18,531 nucleotides of DNA from CAKOSP01 sp964370545 (GTDB lineage Bacteria > Bacillota_I > Bacilli_A > RF39 > UBA660): contig CAYJJQ010000019.1 in assembly GCA_964370545.1 (NCBI GenBank), forward strand, positions 1 through 18,531, in the 5' to 3' direction. The position numbers and the translations under genes were made by a program. Positions within the stretch are counted from its first letter, which is position 1; each line of letters opens with the position of its first letter. The notes beneath the pieces are model-generated. The model had not been told where the DNA came from. It did no database searches and was given only the letters and a program-made list of their open reading frames with translations. Positions 6,033 to 14,047 of this stretch are shown piece after piece.

Positions 6033-8609
6033 ATGGGACTAAGTGATGAAGAGGTAGTTTTATCAAGAAAAGAGCATGGAAGTAATGAAATAAATAAAAG
6101 TAAGAAAAATACTTTATTTAGTCTAATAATAGAATCACTAGGTGATCCTATTATTAAGATATTACTTCTTGCTCTTTTAATTAAGACAGTATTTTTATTT
6201 AGATCTTTTGATTGGTTCGAAACAATAGGTATACTAGTAGCAGTTCTTCTAGCAACACTTATTTCAAGCCTATCAGAATATGGTTCTGAAAGCGCATTTA
6301 ATAAGATGCAAGCAAGTAATACTAAATCTAAAGTAAAAGTACTAAGAAACAATAAACTTACTGAAATAGAACTTGAAAATATAGTTAAAGGCGATATTGT
6401 AGTTTTGTCCTCCGGAGATAAAGTGCCAGCTGATGGCTATTTAAAAGAAGGTTATGTAAGTATTGATGAATCAATGCTTACAGGAGAAACTAAAGAAATA
6501 AAAAAGATGCCGTCACTTTATGAGGTGGATGAAAAGAGTAGTAATTATTTATTTAGAGGTAGCTGTGTATATAGTGGTAGTGCTAAGATGGTTATTACTA
6601 AAGTAGGAAGTAATACTTTATATGGTAGTATATCAGAAGAACTTCAAGAAAAAACAGGTGATAGTCCTCTTAAAATAAGATTAAGAGGACTAGCTAAAGC
6701 TATTAGTATTATGGGTTACTGGGGGGCATTTTTGGTTGTTTTTTCTTATCTATTTACAAATATAATAATTAAAAACAATTTTGATATAACACTTATACTT
6801 AATACTATAACTAATATACCTGAAGTTTTAGAACATCTTATATATGCATTAACAATAGGAGTTACAATAATTGTTCTGGCTGTGCCAGAAGGCCTACCTA
6901 TGATGATTACTTTAGTATTATCTACTAATATGAGAAAGATGCTTAAGGATAATGTGCTTGTTAGAAAGATGGTAGGCATTGAGACAGCTGGTAGTCTTAA
7001 TATATTACTAACAGATAAGACAGGAACTATTACTAAGGGGAAATTAGAAGTAACTAAGTTTGTAGATTATAATAATAAAAGTTATAGTAAGTATAGTGAT
7101 ATTAAAGATAATGATTTAAGAAGGCTTTTATTTAAAGTACTTTATTATAACAATGAAAGTAGTTTAGTAGATAATAAAATAATAGGTGGCAATATAACAG
7201 ATAAAGCACTTTTAGAATATGTAAAAAGTGATTATTATTTTTATAAAGTAATATCTAAGGAAGTATTTGATAGTAATAAAAAATATAGTGAAGTAACTAT
7301 ATTTGATAAAGAATATGAAACTTATATAAAAGGAGCTCCAGAAGTAATTATTAGTAAATGTCATTATATATATGATAGCAATAATAATTTAGTTAGTTTA
7401 AAAAGTAAAAATAAAATATATGAACAAATAGATAATTTAACTAATAGTGGTAGTAGAGTAATAATGATTGCTAAGAAGGTTAATGATGTATATGCTTACA
7501 TAGGTTTAATTGCAATTAAAGATGAAATAAGAACTGAAGCTTATGATGCTGTTAAAAGCATCATAAAAGCTGGTATTAACATAATAATGATTACTGGAGA
7601 TAATGTTAAAACAGCAAAGAAAATAGCCTCTGAAGTAGGTATAATAACTAGTAGTGATGATATAGTGCTCACAAGCACAGAATTTAATAATTTAAATGAT
7701 GTAGATATAATAAGTAAATTAGATAAAATAAAAGTAATAGCAAGAGCAATGCCTCAAGATAAAAGTAAACTTGTTAAACTAGCTCAAAGTAAAAACTTAG
7801 TAGTAGGAATGACAGGTGATGGTGTAAATGATGCTCCAGCACTAAAAAAAGCAGATGTAGGGTTTGCTATGGGATCTGGGACAGAGGTTGCTAAAGCAGC
7901 AAGTGATATAGTAGTTCTAGATGATAATATAGCTTCTATAAGTAAAGCTATATTATATGGAAGAACTATCTTTAAAAATATAAGAAAGTTTATTATCTAT
8001 CAGTTATCTATAAATGTATGTGCTCTTCTTATATCTATAATAGGTTCTTTTATAGGAATAAGTGAACCTATTACAATACTGCAAATGCTGTGGATAAATA
8101 TGATTATGGATACCTTTGCAGCTTTAGCATTTTCCTTTGAAAGTCCACTACAAGAATATATGGATGAAAAACCTAAAAGCAAAAAAGAACCTATTATGAA
8201 TAAATATATGTTATCTGAAATAATAGTTGCTGGTTTATACTGCGCTATGCTATGTTTATTATTTTTAAAACTAGATTTTATTAGTAATTATTTTAATAAT
8301 ACTAGTGCACTTTATACAGCGTATTTTGCCTTATTTATATTTTTAGGTATCTTTAATGCCTTTAATGTAAGAACTTATAGAATAAATATATTTTCAAAAT
8401 TATATAAAAATAAAATATTTATTTTAATATTTGCATTTATTTTAATTACTCAAATATATATTATATATTTTGGTGGGAATTTATTTAGAACTTATGGTCT
8501 TAATATAAATGAACTAATTATTGTTATTATTTTAAGTCTTACTATTTTACCAGTAGATATTTTAAGAAAAATACTTCTTAAGAAGAAAGGTTATAAATTT
8601 AGTTTATAA
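6033..8609 (+). CDS. P-type calcium-transporting ATPase (P2-type)
   Basis: 858 residues, ATG with AGGAGG 8 nt upstream. Exports Ca2+ (or a related cation) across the cell membrane using ATP. The cation-ATPase N segment (SRKEHGSNEIN) is followed by two helices; the actuator domain has TGET at 150-153 (usually TGES); M4 carries PEGLP (285-289), the Ca2+-site motif; the phosphorylated Asp is D328 in DKTGT; the N domain has KGAPE; the hinge has TGDGVNDAP (594-602); M6 has NMIMD in WINMIMDTFAAL, with the Asn and Asp expected of Ca2+ pumps; further C-terminal helices follow. Length is close to that of PMCA/SERCA-like bacterial pumps. The Ca2+ call rests on PEGLP and N..D; Mn2+ transport cannot be excluded. 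The C-terminus (KKKGYKFSL) and terminator are partly duplicated 1.25 kb downstream, after the next gene. Confidence 0.93.
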   Translation: MGLSDEEVVLSRKEHGSNEINKSKKNTLFSLIIESLGDPIIKILLLALLIKTVFLFRSFDWFETIGILVAVLLATLISSLSEYGSESAFNKMQASNTKSKVKVLRNNKLTEIELENIVKGDIVVLSSGDKVPADGYLKEGYVSIDESMLTGETKEIKKMPSLYEVDEKSSNYLFRGSCVYSGSAKMVITKVGSNTLYGSISEELQEKTGDSPLKIRLRGLAKAISIMGYWGAFLVVFSYLFTNIIIKNNFDITLILNTITNIPEVLEHLIYALTIGVTIIVLAVPEGLPMMITLVLSTNMRKMLKDNVLVRKMVGIETAGSLNILLTDKTGTITKGKLEVTKFVDYNNKSYSKYSDIKDNDLRRLLFKVLYYNNESSLVDNKIIGGNITDKALLEYVKSDYYFYKVISKEVFDSNKKYSEVTIFDKEYETYIKGAPEVIISKCHYIYDSNNNLVSLKSKNKIYEQIDNLTNSGSRVIMIAKKVNDVYAYIGLIAIKDEIRTEAYDAVKSIIKAGINIIMITGDNVKTAKKIASEVGIITSSDDIVLTSTEFNNLNDVDIISKLDKIKVIARAMPQDKSKLVKLAQSKNLVVGMTGDGVNDAPALKKADVGFAMGSGTEVAKAASDIVVLDDNIASISKAILYGRTIFKNIRKFIIYQLSINVCALLISIIGSFIGISEPITILQMLWINMIMDTFAALAFSFESPLQEYMDEKPKSKKEPIMNKYMLSEIIVAGLYCAMLCLLFLKLDFISNYFNNTSALYTAYFALFIFLGIFNAFNVRTYRINIFSKLYKNKIFILIFAFILITQIYIIYFGGNLFRTYGLNINELIIVIILSLTILPVDILRKILLKKKGYKFSL

Positions 8610-8611
8610 CT
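8575..8611 (+). repeat. 37-bp direct repeat, left copy
   Basis: Covers the last codons of the Ca2+-ATPase gene and part of its terminator. It matches 9828-9864 at 34 of 37 positions (shared core AAGAAAGGTTAT, then AATTTAGT and TATAACT). Confidence 0.85.
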
Positions 8612-8615
8612 TTTT
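8590..8615 (+). terminator. Intrinsic terminator after Ca2+-ATPase gene
   Basis: 8-bp stem GTTATAAA/TTTATAAC (8590-8597/8603-8610), loop TTTAG, followed by TTTTT. It overlaps the end of the coding sequence. Confidence 0.8.
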
Positions 8616-8625
8616 CTGTTAAATA

Positions 8626-8634
8626 TGTTATAAT
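8626..8634 (+). promoter_or_regulatory. Extended -10 promoter of the HipA-like gene
   Basis: TGTTATAAT, a perfect TATAAT with TGn extension, 22 nt before the start codon. No good -35 is seen. Confidence 0.6.
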
Positions 8635-8655
8635 AATACTAGAAAAGAGGTAATT

Positions 8656-9834
8656 ATGAGATATATTTTAATGAATAAAAATACCGAAATATTAATAGCT
8701 GAATATAACCCTAGTTCTAAATATTTTGATGAAATAGTAGAAGTTAAAAATATTGACTATGCTCCAGTTATAATAAGTAACTTACATAAAAAAGGAGAAG
8801 ATATATTAACTGATTTATCAAAATGGTTTAGAGGTAGAGGAATACCTAATCATAGAGATAATCTTGAAATGTTACTAGCAAGATTAAATGTATCTATGCC
8901 TGAGGAGTTATTAGATAAATCTTTTGGTTTATCTTTATCAGATCAATACTGGATTAAGCCTATAGATAGTGATATTAAATATAGTGATATAAACTTCTTT
9001 GAAAATGATTTTGAAGATTTTGAATTTTTAGAAGCAACATTTTCTAATAAAGGAAAAAGTGTAAGTGAAGAGTCATTAATGACGCCAAATAATACTACTG
9101 ATGGAATGCTTAAAAAATCTTGGATAATAGAGGATAACAAAAGATACTTACTTAAAGGTGGTTTTAGAAATGAACTATTGCAACCATTTAATGAAGTTCT
9201 TGGTACCATGATATGCGAAAGACTAGGTTTTGATCATGTTAAATATACTTTAGATATTGTTAAAGATAAAGTAGTGTCAAAATGTTTGTGTTTTATTAAT
9301 GTTGATACTGAATATGTACCTGCATATCAAATCATGAGTTCTAAGCCTAGAAATTTTGATGTAAGAGATTATAATAATTATATTAAATCTTTAGAAGATA
9401 AAGGGATTAAAAGTCCTCTTGAAAAAATAGAAAATATGTATATACTTGATTTTCTAATATTAAATGAAGATAGACATTTAAATAACTTTGGCATTATAAG
9501 AGATGTAAACACATTAAAATGGCTAGATGTTTGCCCGATATTTGATAATGGTCAATCACTTAATGTACTTGGATATGATGATGAAGAAATGATTATCAAT
9601 GGACAAGGGAAACTATTTTACAATGTAGATAGTTTTGATAGTATTATTAAAAATATTAAGAATCTTAAAAGAATAGACATTGATAAATTAAATGGAGTTG
9701 TAGAAGATTTTGATGAATTGTTACATAAATATCAAGAAGTCACTAAAATGAGTGATGACAGAATACATAAATTATGTATTTTGCTTAATAGACAAATTGA
9801 TAAATTAAAAAATATTGTTAATGATAATTCTTAA
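8656..9834 (+). CDS. HipA/CtkA-like protein kinase (HipA C-terminal family)
   Basis: 392 residues, ATG with GAGG (8647-8650). Stand-alone HipA-like kinases of this type have an N-terminal helical part ending in LSLSDQYWIKP (here ~112-122), then a kinase core. Seen here: TDGMLKKSWIIEDNKRYLLKGGF for ATP binding, a catalytic loop NEDRHLNN (270-277; D272 and N277 as base and metal ligand) and DNG (297-299) in place of DFG. Expected reaction: Ser/Thr phosphorylation of a cellular protein, as in HipA toxins or CtkA-type effectors; the substrate is unknown. No HipB-like helix-turn-helix antitoxin gene lies beside it. It has its own promoter and terminator, and a 37-bp direct repeat derived from the ATPase 3' end bounds it on both sides, suggesting transfer as a single-gene cargo. 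Confidence 0.82.
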   Translation: MRYILMNKNTEILIAEYNPSSKYFDEIVEVKNIDYAPVIISNLHKKGEDILTDLSKWFRGRGIPNHRDNLEMLLARLNVSMPEELLDKSFGLSLSDQYWIKPIDSDIKYSDINFFENDFEDFEFLEATFSNKGKSVSEESLMTPNNTTDGMLKKSWIIEDNKRYLLKGGFRNELLQPFNEVLGTMICERLGFDHVKYTLDIVKDKVVSKCLCFINVDTEYVPAYQIMSSKPRNFDVRDYNNYIKSLEDKGIKSPLEKIENMYILDFLILNEDRHLNNFGIIRDVNTLKWLDVCPIFDNGQSLNVLGYDDEEMIINGQGKLFYNVDSFDSIIKNIKNLKRIDIDKLNGVVEDFDELLHKYQEVTKMSDDRIHKLCILLNRQIDKLKNIVNDNS

Positions 9835-9864
9835 TAAGAAAGGTTATTAATTTAGTGTATAACT
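9828..9864 (+). repeat. 37-bp direct repeat, right copy
   Basis: Starts in the final codons of the HipA-like gene and ends in the intergenic region. It differs from 8575-8611 at three positions. In the ATPase frame it would read KKGY then stop, so it looks like a displaced remnant of the ATPase 3' end. Confidence 0.85.
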
Positions 9865-9867
9865 ACT

Positions 9868-9893
9868 AAAAATCAACATAATAGTTGATTTTT
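9868..9893 (+). terminator. Intrinsic terminator after HipA-like gene
   Basis: 10-bp stem AAAATCAAC.. paired with GTTGATTTTT (9868-9877/9884-9893), loop ATAATA, the stem itself ending in T5. Confidence 0.8.
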
Positions 9894-9913
9894 CTTAACT
9901 TTTATACTATAAT
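9885..9913 (+). promoter_or_regulatory. Promoter of the tRNA-Arg/tRNA-Pro pair
   Basis: TTGATT (9885-9890), 17-nt spacer, TATAAT (9908-9913), about 20 nt before the first tRNA. The -35 lies in the right arm of the preceding terminator. Confidence 0.7.
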
Positions 9914-9933
9914 TAACTAGTACTTGGAGAAAA

Positions 9934-10010
9934 GCTCCCATAGCTCAACTGGATAGAGCATTAGACTACGGATCTAAAGGTTAGGGGTTCGACTCCCTTT
10001 GGGTGCACCA
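9934..10010 (+). tRNA. tRNA-Arg(ACG)
   Basis: Cloverleaf by hand: acceptor 9934-9940 with 10000-10006, D stem GCTC/GAGC, anticodon stem TTAGA/TCTAA around loop CTACGGA (anticodon ACG, normally edited to ICG), T stem 9983-9987/9995-9999 with TTCGACT loop, encoded CCA. Position 3:70 is a U-U mismatch in an otherwise paired acceptor stem. Confidence 0.95.
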
Positions 10011-10016
10011 TTTATT

Positions 10017-10093
10017 CGAGAAGTAGCACAGCTTGGTAGTGCACTTGGTTTGGGACCAAGGGGTCGCAGGTTCGAATCCTGTCTTCTCGACCA
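10017..10093 (+). tRNA. tRNA-Pro(UGG)
   Basis: Perfect 7-bp acceptor CGAGAAG/CTTCTCG, anticodon stem CTTGG/CCAAG around TTTGGGA (anticodon TGG), T loop TTCGAAT, encoded CCA. Six nt after tRNA-Arg, so cotranscribed. Confidence 0.97.
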
Positions 10094-10103
10094 TTGAAAA
10101 TAA

Positions 10104-10126
10104 AGCTTCCTTTTGGAAGTTTTTTT
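10104..10126 (+). terminator. Terminator of the tRNA pair
   Basis: 7-bp stem AGCTTCC/GGAAGTT (10104-10110/10115-10121), loop TTTT, then a T run. Confidence 0.85.
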
Positions 10127-10127
10127 C

Positions 10128-10156
10128 TTGCATATAAATAATATATAATTTATAAT
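10128..10156 (+). promoter_or_regulatory. Promoter of the 374-residue unknown gene
   Basis: TTGCAT (10128-10133), 17-nt spacer, TATAAT (10151-10156). The same TTGCAT-17-TATAAT arrangement precedes the tRNA-Val gene at 18410-18438. Confidence 0.6.
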
Positions 10157-10183
10157 AATAAATTAAGAAAGAGAGTATGTATT

Positions 10184-11308
10184 ATGGAATTACATGAATT
10201 AATTAAAATAAAAGTAGAAGCTTATGCTAAAAACAAAGGTAAAGGAGAGGATTATAAATATTTCACAACTATTGATAAAATGTTAGAAGATACAAAAAAA
10301 TTAAACGAAGTTATTGAATTTGATAAAAAAACTGAGGAATTTTTTATTGATAATTTTTTTAAACATATCAAGTTATTGAAAAAAATTCACGCAGAACATT
10401 TATATTTATTATTTAAAAGAAATTGGAGAGAACATGAATTCAAAGAATTAATGAATACTTTGAATTCAGTAAATATAAATATAATAGAAGCTTACAAAAG
10501 TTTAACGATTAAGCAAAAAAAAGAATTTATGGATGTGTATATTTATACTCCTGGAAGTAATTATGTTAATTTAGTTCATACGCAAAAAGATTCTTGGATT
10601 ATAGAGTTTAATCAATTAGTTATTGATGATATGAATCTTTTAGATATAAATGAAAGAGTGGAATATTTACGAGAAAATATAACTTTTTTTAAGCACTTGA
10701 CTTTTACTGAAGATGAATTAGTATACGTTATAAATGAGTTATCTAATTATCCTGAGTTTTTTATACATAATATAGATAATTGTACTGAAAAAGTAAGATT
10801 AGCATTAATAAGTATTGTAGCTGATTCTAAGTATAATTGTGAAGAGTTTAATAAAAAATTTGAATCTATAAAAGTAGATGAAATACAAAAGGTTTTTAAA
10901 TTAAAACCAGAATTAGTATTTGAAAAAAGATATAATTCACATGCAACTGATAAAGATATAGACAATGCTCTTCTGAAATTTCCAGATAGAATTATTGACC
11001 TTCCTGCATCTGATATAACAGTGAAAAGAGTAGTTATGTGCTTAACTTTAAAACCATCTATAATAAATGAGGTAGCAAAGAAAATCGATTTATATTCAAA
11101 TAATGTATACATTTATTTAAATGCTGTATTAGAAGGAATATATCCAAAAGAAACTAAGGTTAAATATTCTGTAGAAGAGTTAAGTTTAGCAAAAGAAGAA
11201 CTTGATAAATATTATGCAAAATTAGCTAGCATAAAGACAAAATATGAAAATATGCAAACTAATGATTTAAAATATTCTAATATTGGATTAGAAGTAACGA
11301 AAAGATAA
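10184..11308 (+). CDS. Hypothetical protein, helical, cytoplasmic
   Basis: 374 residues, start ATG with a purine-rich AAGAAAGAGAG upstream; own promoter and terminator, so a single-gene unit. Not recognised. No signal peptide, membrane helix or nucleotide-binding motif is visible. It is rich in Lys, Glu and Asn and looks almost wholly alpha-helical. The middle and end contain short helix-turn segments with recurring spacing (ELSNYPEFFIHNI, LKPELVFEKRY, LLKFPDRIIDLP, LKPSIINEVAK), which may be a degenerate repeat solenoid; this is an impression, not a computed result. The C-terminal ~60 residues look coiled-coil-like (SLAKEELDKYYAKLASIKTK). Position directly behind a tRNA pair and a transferred-looking gene makes an accessory origin possible. 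Confidence 0.7.
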   Translation: MELHELIKIKVEAYAKNKGKGEDYKYFTTIDKMLEDTKKLNEVIEFDKKTEEFFIDNFFKHIKLLKKIHAEHLYLLFKRNWREHEFKELMNTLNSVNINIIEAYKSLTIKQKKEFMDVYIYTPGSNYVNLVHTQKDSWIIEFNQLVIDDMNLLDINERVEYLRENITFFKHLTFTEDELVYVINELSNYPEFFIHNIDNCTEKVRLALISIVADSKYNCEEFNKKFESIKVDEIQKVFKLKPELVFEKRYNSHATDKDIDNALLKFPDRIIDLPASDITVKRVVMCLTLKPSIINEVAKKIDLYSNNVYIYLNAVLEGIYPKETKVKYSVEELSLAKEELDKYYAKLASIKTKYENMQTNDLKYSNIGLEVTKR

Positions 11309-11311
11309 ATC

Positions 11312-11335
11312 AAACTCTCAAATTTGAGAGTTTTT
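11312..11335 (+). terminator. Intrinsic terminator
   Basis: 8-bp stem AAACTCTC/GAGAGTTT (11312-11319/11326-11333), loop AAATTT, T5 tail. Confidence 0.9.
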
Positions 11336-11339
11336 AAAT

Positions 11340-11368
11340 TTGACTAATATTTTGTATTAGTCTATAAT
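11340..11368 (+). promoter_or_regulatory. Near-consensus promoter of the murL-murD2 operon with internal palindrome
   Basis: TTGACT (11340-11345), 17-nt spacer, TATAAT (11363-11368). An inverted repeat GACTAATA/TATTAGTC (11342-11349/11355-11362, centre TTTTG) overlaps the -35 and fills the spacer, which is the layout of a repressor operator. Confidence 0.8.
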
Positions 11369-11408
11369 TAATATAGAAATGTTTTAATATTATTAAATAG
11401 GAGAATTT

Positions 11409-12725
11409 ATGAAAAAATATGAAAGTTTAAGAAAAGAGTATTTAGAATTTATTTACGAAAAATATACATATGAATTAACTGATAAAGAACTTAATATAGT
11501 TTATTATTTTAATATACCGGGTTTAGCTGAATTTAATCCTACTTTTAAAATAGAAAGAAAAAATAATTTTGAAGTGAATATAGATAATTTAGAAAAAATG
11601 ATTTTTTCTTTAGGAATGGTAGAACTTATTAGTTATTGGAAAGTAGTGTGTCCTAAGAATGTTATTGTTAGGGCAGGTTATCTAGATGATATCGAGATAA
11701 CCTGGTGGAAAAAACTATACTTAAATGGTTTAGGTGAATTTTTCTATGTAAATGATATAACTCCTACTAATGAGTTTATGACTATAAAAATAGAAGCTGA
11801 TAAAAAAGAATTAAATGATATTAAAATTAATAGTAATAATGTATTAGTACCTATAGGTGGTGGTAAAGATTCTATAGTAACGCTTGAAGCATTAATTAAT
11901 AAAAAAGATATAGTTGGATATATAATCAATCCTAGAAAGACAACCCTAGATACAACTAATATAGCTGATTTAAAAGATGTAATATGTTCTTATAGAACTA
12001 TAGATCAAAACTTAATTAAACTTAATAGTGAAGGTTACCTAAATGGTCATACACCATTTTCAGCTATAGTTGCTTTTTCATCAATAATCGCAGCATATAT
12101 TAATAATATTAAAGATATAGCATTATCTAATGAATCAAGTGCTAATGAATCAACAGTTAAAGGTTTATTAGTAAATCATCAATATTCTAAAAGTTTAGAA
12201 TTTGAAAATGATTTTAGATATTATAATGAAGAATATTTAAAAAATAATATAAATTATTTTAGTTTCTTAAGACCTCTTGCAGAAATGCAAATAGCTAAAA
12301 TGTTTTCAAAACATACTAAGTATCATAGTGTTTTTAAAAGTTGTAATATAGGAAGTAAAACAGATAGTTGGTGTTCTGCTTGTGCTAAGTGTTTATTTGT
12401 ATATATTATACTTGCTCCATATTTAAATGAAAAAGAAATGATAAATATATTTGGGAAAAATATGTTAGATGATAAATCACTAAGTATTGATTTAGAAAAA
12501 CTAATGGGATTAACTTTAGAAAAACCTTTTGAATGTGTAGGCTTAATTGATGAAGTATATGAATCTTTAAAATTATTACTTAAAAATAATTCTAAAGCAT
12601 ATTTACTTCAAAAATATGAAAAAGAAATAAATAACTATGAAGTTAAAATAGATTTCAGTGATTATTTTGATTATGATAATAATTTAACTAGTGAGTATAA
12701 AAATATATTAGAAGAGTTGGTGTAA
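11409..12725 (+). CDS. murL: UDP-N-acetyl-alpha-D-muramoyl-L-alanyl-L-glutamate epimerase (MurL)
   Basis: 438 residues, ATG with AGGAG 5 nt upstream. MurL inverts the L-Glu of UDP-MurNAc-L-Ala-L-Glu to D-Glu with ATP, an alternative to making free D-Glu with racemase MurI. Seen here: the family's N-terminal region (YYFNIPGLAEFNPTFKIE), a PP-loop-type nucleotide motif GGGKDS (150-155), a conserved polar segment (LSNESSANEST) and a Cys cluster SWCSACAKC (C322, C325, C328). The MurD-like ligase follows 2 nt downstream, the arrangement known for MurL with MurD2. The pair shares a strong promoter at 11340. I identify it from motif pattern and context; a related PP-loop enzyme is the alternative, but the ligase partner makes that less likely. 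Confidence 0.85.
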   Translation: MKKYESLRKEYLEFIYEKYTYELTDKELNIVYYFNIPGLAEFNPTFKIERKNNFEVNIDNLEKMIFSLGMVELISYWKVVCPKNVIVRAGYLDDIEITWWKKLYLNGLGEFFYVNDITPTNEFMTIKIEADKKELNDIKINSNNVLVPIGGGKDSIVTLEALINKKDIVGYIINPRKTTLDTTNIADLKDVICSYRTIDQNLIKLNSEGYLNGHTPFSAIVAFSSIIAAYINNIKDIALSNESSANESTVKGLLVNHQYSKSLEFENDFRYYNEEYLKNNINYFSFLRPLAEMQIAKMFSKHTKYHSVFKSCNIGSKTDSWCSACAKCLFVYIILAPYLNEKEMINIFGKNMLDDKSLSIDLEKLMGLTLEKPFECVGLIDEVYESLKLLLKNNSKAYLLQKYEKEINNYEVKIDFSDYFDYDNNLTSEYKNILEELV

Positions 12726-12727
12726 CA

Positions 12728-13990
12728 ATGAAAAAGCATTTATTAAATTTAATAAATAATAAAGATATTCTTATTTTAGGATATGGAAAAGAAGGTATGT
12801 CTACTTATAACTTACTTAAAGAAATAGGTGGTTATAAAAGTATAGCTATAGCTGATCAAAATGAAGTAAATGAAAATGATGTAAAAGTATATACTGGTTA
12901 TAATTATTTAGATGCTATGAATAATCATGACGTAGTGTTTAAAAGTCCAGGAATAGCCCTTTTAAAGCCTTTTAATGAATATAAAACAAAGATTACTAGT
13001 CAAGTAGAACAGTTCTTAGAAGTATATAAAAATAGGGTTATAGGTGTTACTGGAACTAAAGGGAAAAGTACTGTATCATCTTTAATATATCATGTAATAA
13101 AAGAAAATAATAATAATGTGGTATATGGAGGTAATATAGGATTGCCTGTATTTGATTTAGTAGATAATATTAATGATGATACTAAAATAGTTTTAGAACT
13201 TTCTTGTCATCAATTAGAAGAATTAAAAGTATCTCCTAAGGTAGCAGTATTTTTAAATTTATTTGAAGATCATTTAGAAAGATATAAAACTATGGAAGTA
13301 TATAAAGATGCTAAATCAAATATATACTTACATCAAAATAGCATAGATATTTTATATTATAATAAAGATTTAAATCTAACTAATATTAAAAGTACTAGTT
13401 ATTTAACTAATGATTATCATTTTAATGATATTAATATATTTAATAATAAAGGCTTAAAAGGGGAACATAGTTTATATAATATTAATGTGGTATATATGGT
13501 TACTAAGTATTTGAATTTATCAGATGATAAATTTATAAAGTGTATAAATAGTTTTAAAACACTTCCGCATAGACTTGAATATATTGGAACGTATAATAAA
13601 GTTGATTATTATGATGATTCTATAGCTACTACTGCTGAGTCAGCAGTAAGTGCTGTAAAAAGCATAAAGAATGCTAAAACCATATTACTTGGTGGTATGG
13701 ATAGAGGAATAAACTATGATAATCTAATTAAAGAATTACTTAATTCTGATATAGAAAATATTTTACTTATGTATGAAGCAGGTGATAGAATATTTAGTAG
13801 TATTAAAGATAGTAATAATAAAAACATTATTAAGTTAAATGATTTAAGAGAGTGCACTTTGTGGTGTTTAGAAAATGCTAAGGAAGGTAGTGCAGTCTTG
13901 CTTAGTCCTGCTGCAGCAAGTTATGGGTACTTTAAAAATTTTGAAGAAAGAGGAGACTATTTTAAAAAGTTATTAGAAGAAAATAGTTAA
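12728..13990 (+). CDS. murD2: UDP-N-acetylmuramoyl-L-alanine--L-glutamate ligase (MurD2-type)
   Basis: 420 residues starting 2 nt after the murL stop; only a weak GAG-type ribosome site inside murL, so translational coupling is likely. Mur ligase layout: N-terminal Rossmann-like UDP-binding domain (DILILGYGKEGMST), central ATPase with P-loop TGTKGKST (108-115), NIGLP and ELSCHQLEE segments with the metal-binding Glu and His, NLFEDHLERY, and a C-terminal domain with PHRLEYIGTYNKVDYYDDSIATT and LLSPAAASYGYFKNFEERG. It joins glutamate to UDP-MurNAc-L-Ala in the cytoplasm. Coupling to MurL suggests the L-Glu-specific MurD2 rather than classic D-Glu-specific MurD. Substrate preference cannot be read from the sequence alone. 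Confidence 0.9.
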   Translation: MKKHLLNLINNKDILILGYGKEGMSTYNLLKEIGGYKSIAIADQNEVNENDVKVYTGYNYLDAMNNHDVVFKSPGIALLKPFNEYKTKITSQVEQFLEVYKNRVIGVTGTKGKSTVSSLIYHVIKENNNNVVYGGNIGLPVFDLVDNINDDTKIVLELSCHQLEELKVSPKVAVFLNLFEDHLERYKTMEVYKDAKSNIYLHQNSIDILYYNKDLNLTNIKSTSYLTNDYHFNDINIFNNKGLKGEHSLYNINVVYMVTKYLNLSDDKFIKCINSFKTLPHRLEYIGTYNKVDYYDDSIATTAESAVSAVKSIKNAKTILLGGMDRGINYDNLIKELLNSDIENILLMYEAGDRIFSSIKDSNNKNIIKLNDLRECTLWCLENAKEGSAVLLSPAAASYGYFKNFEERGDYFKKLLEENS

Positions 13991-14016
13991 TTATAATTAT
14001 CATATATTTAAATACA

Positions 14017-14025
14017 TGATATAAT
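14017..14025 (+). promoter_or_regulatory. Extended -10 promoter of DUF1003 gene
   Basis: TGATATAAT. The ATG at 14024 lies inside this box, which rules it out as the start codon. Confidence 0.65.
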
Positions 14026-14047
14026 GTATATAGTTTGGAGAATGGTT

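Noticed and set aside
14024..14047. Upstream ATG starts for the DUF1003 gene
   Set aside because: The first overlaps the -10 box and the second leaves only 1 nt from the ribosome site; ATG at 14048 fits both.
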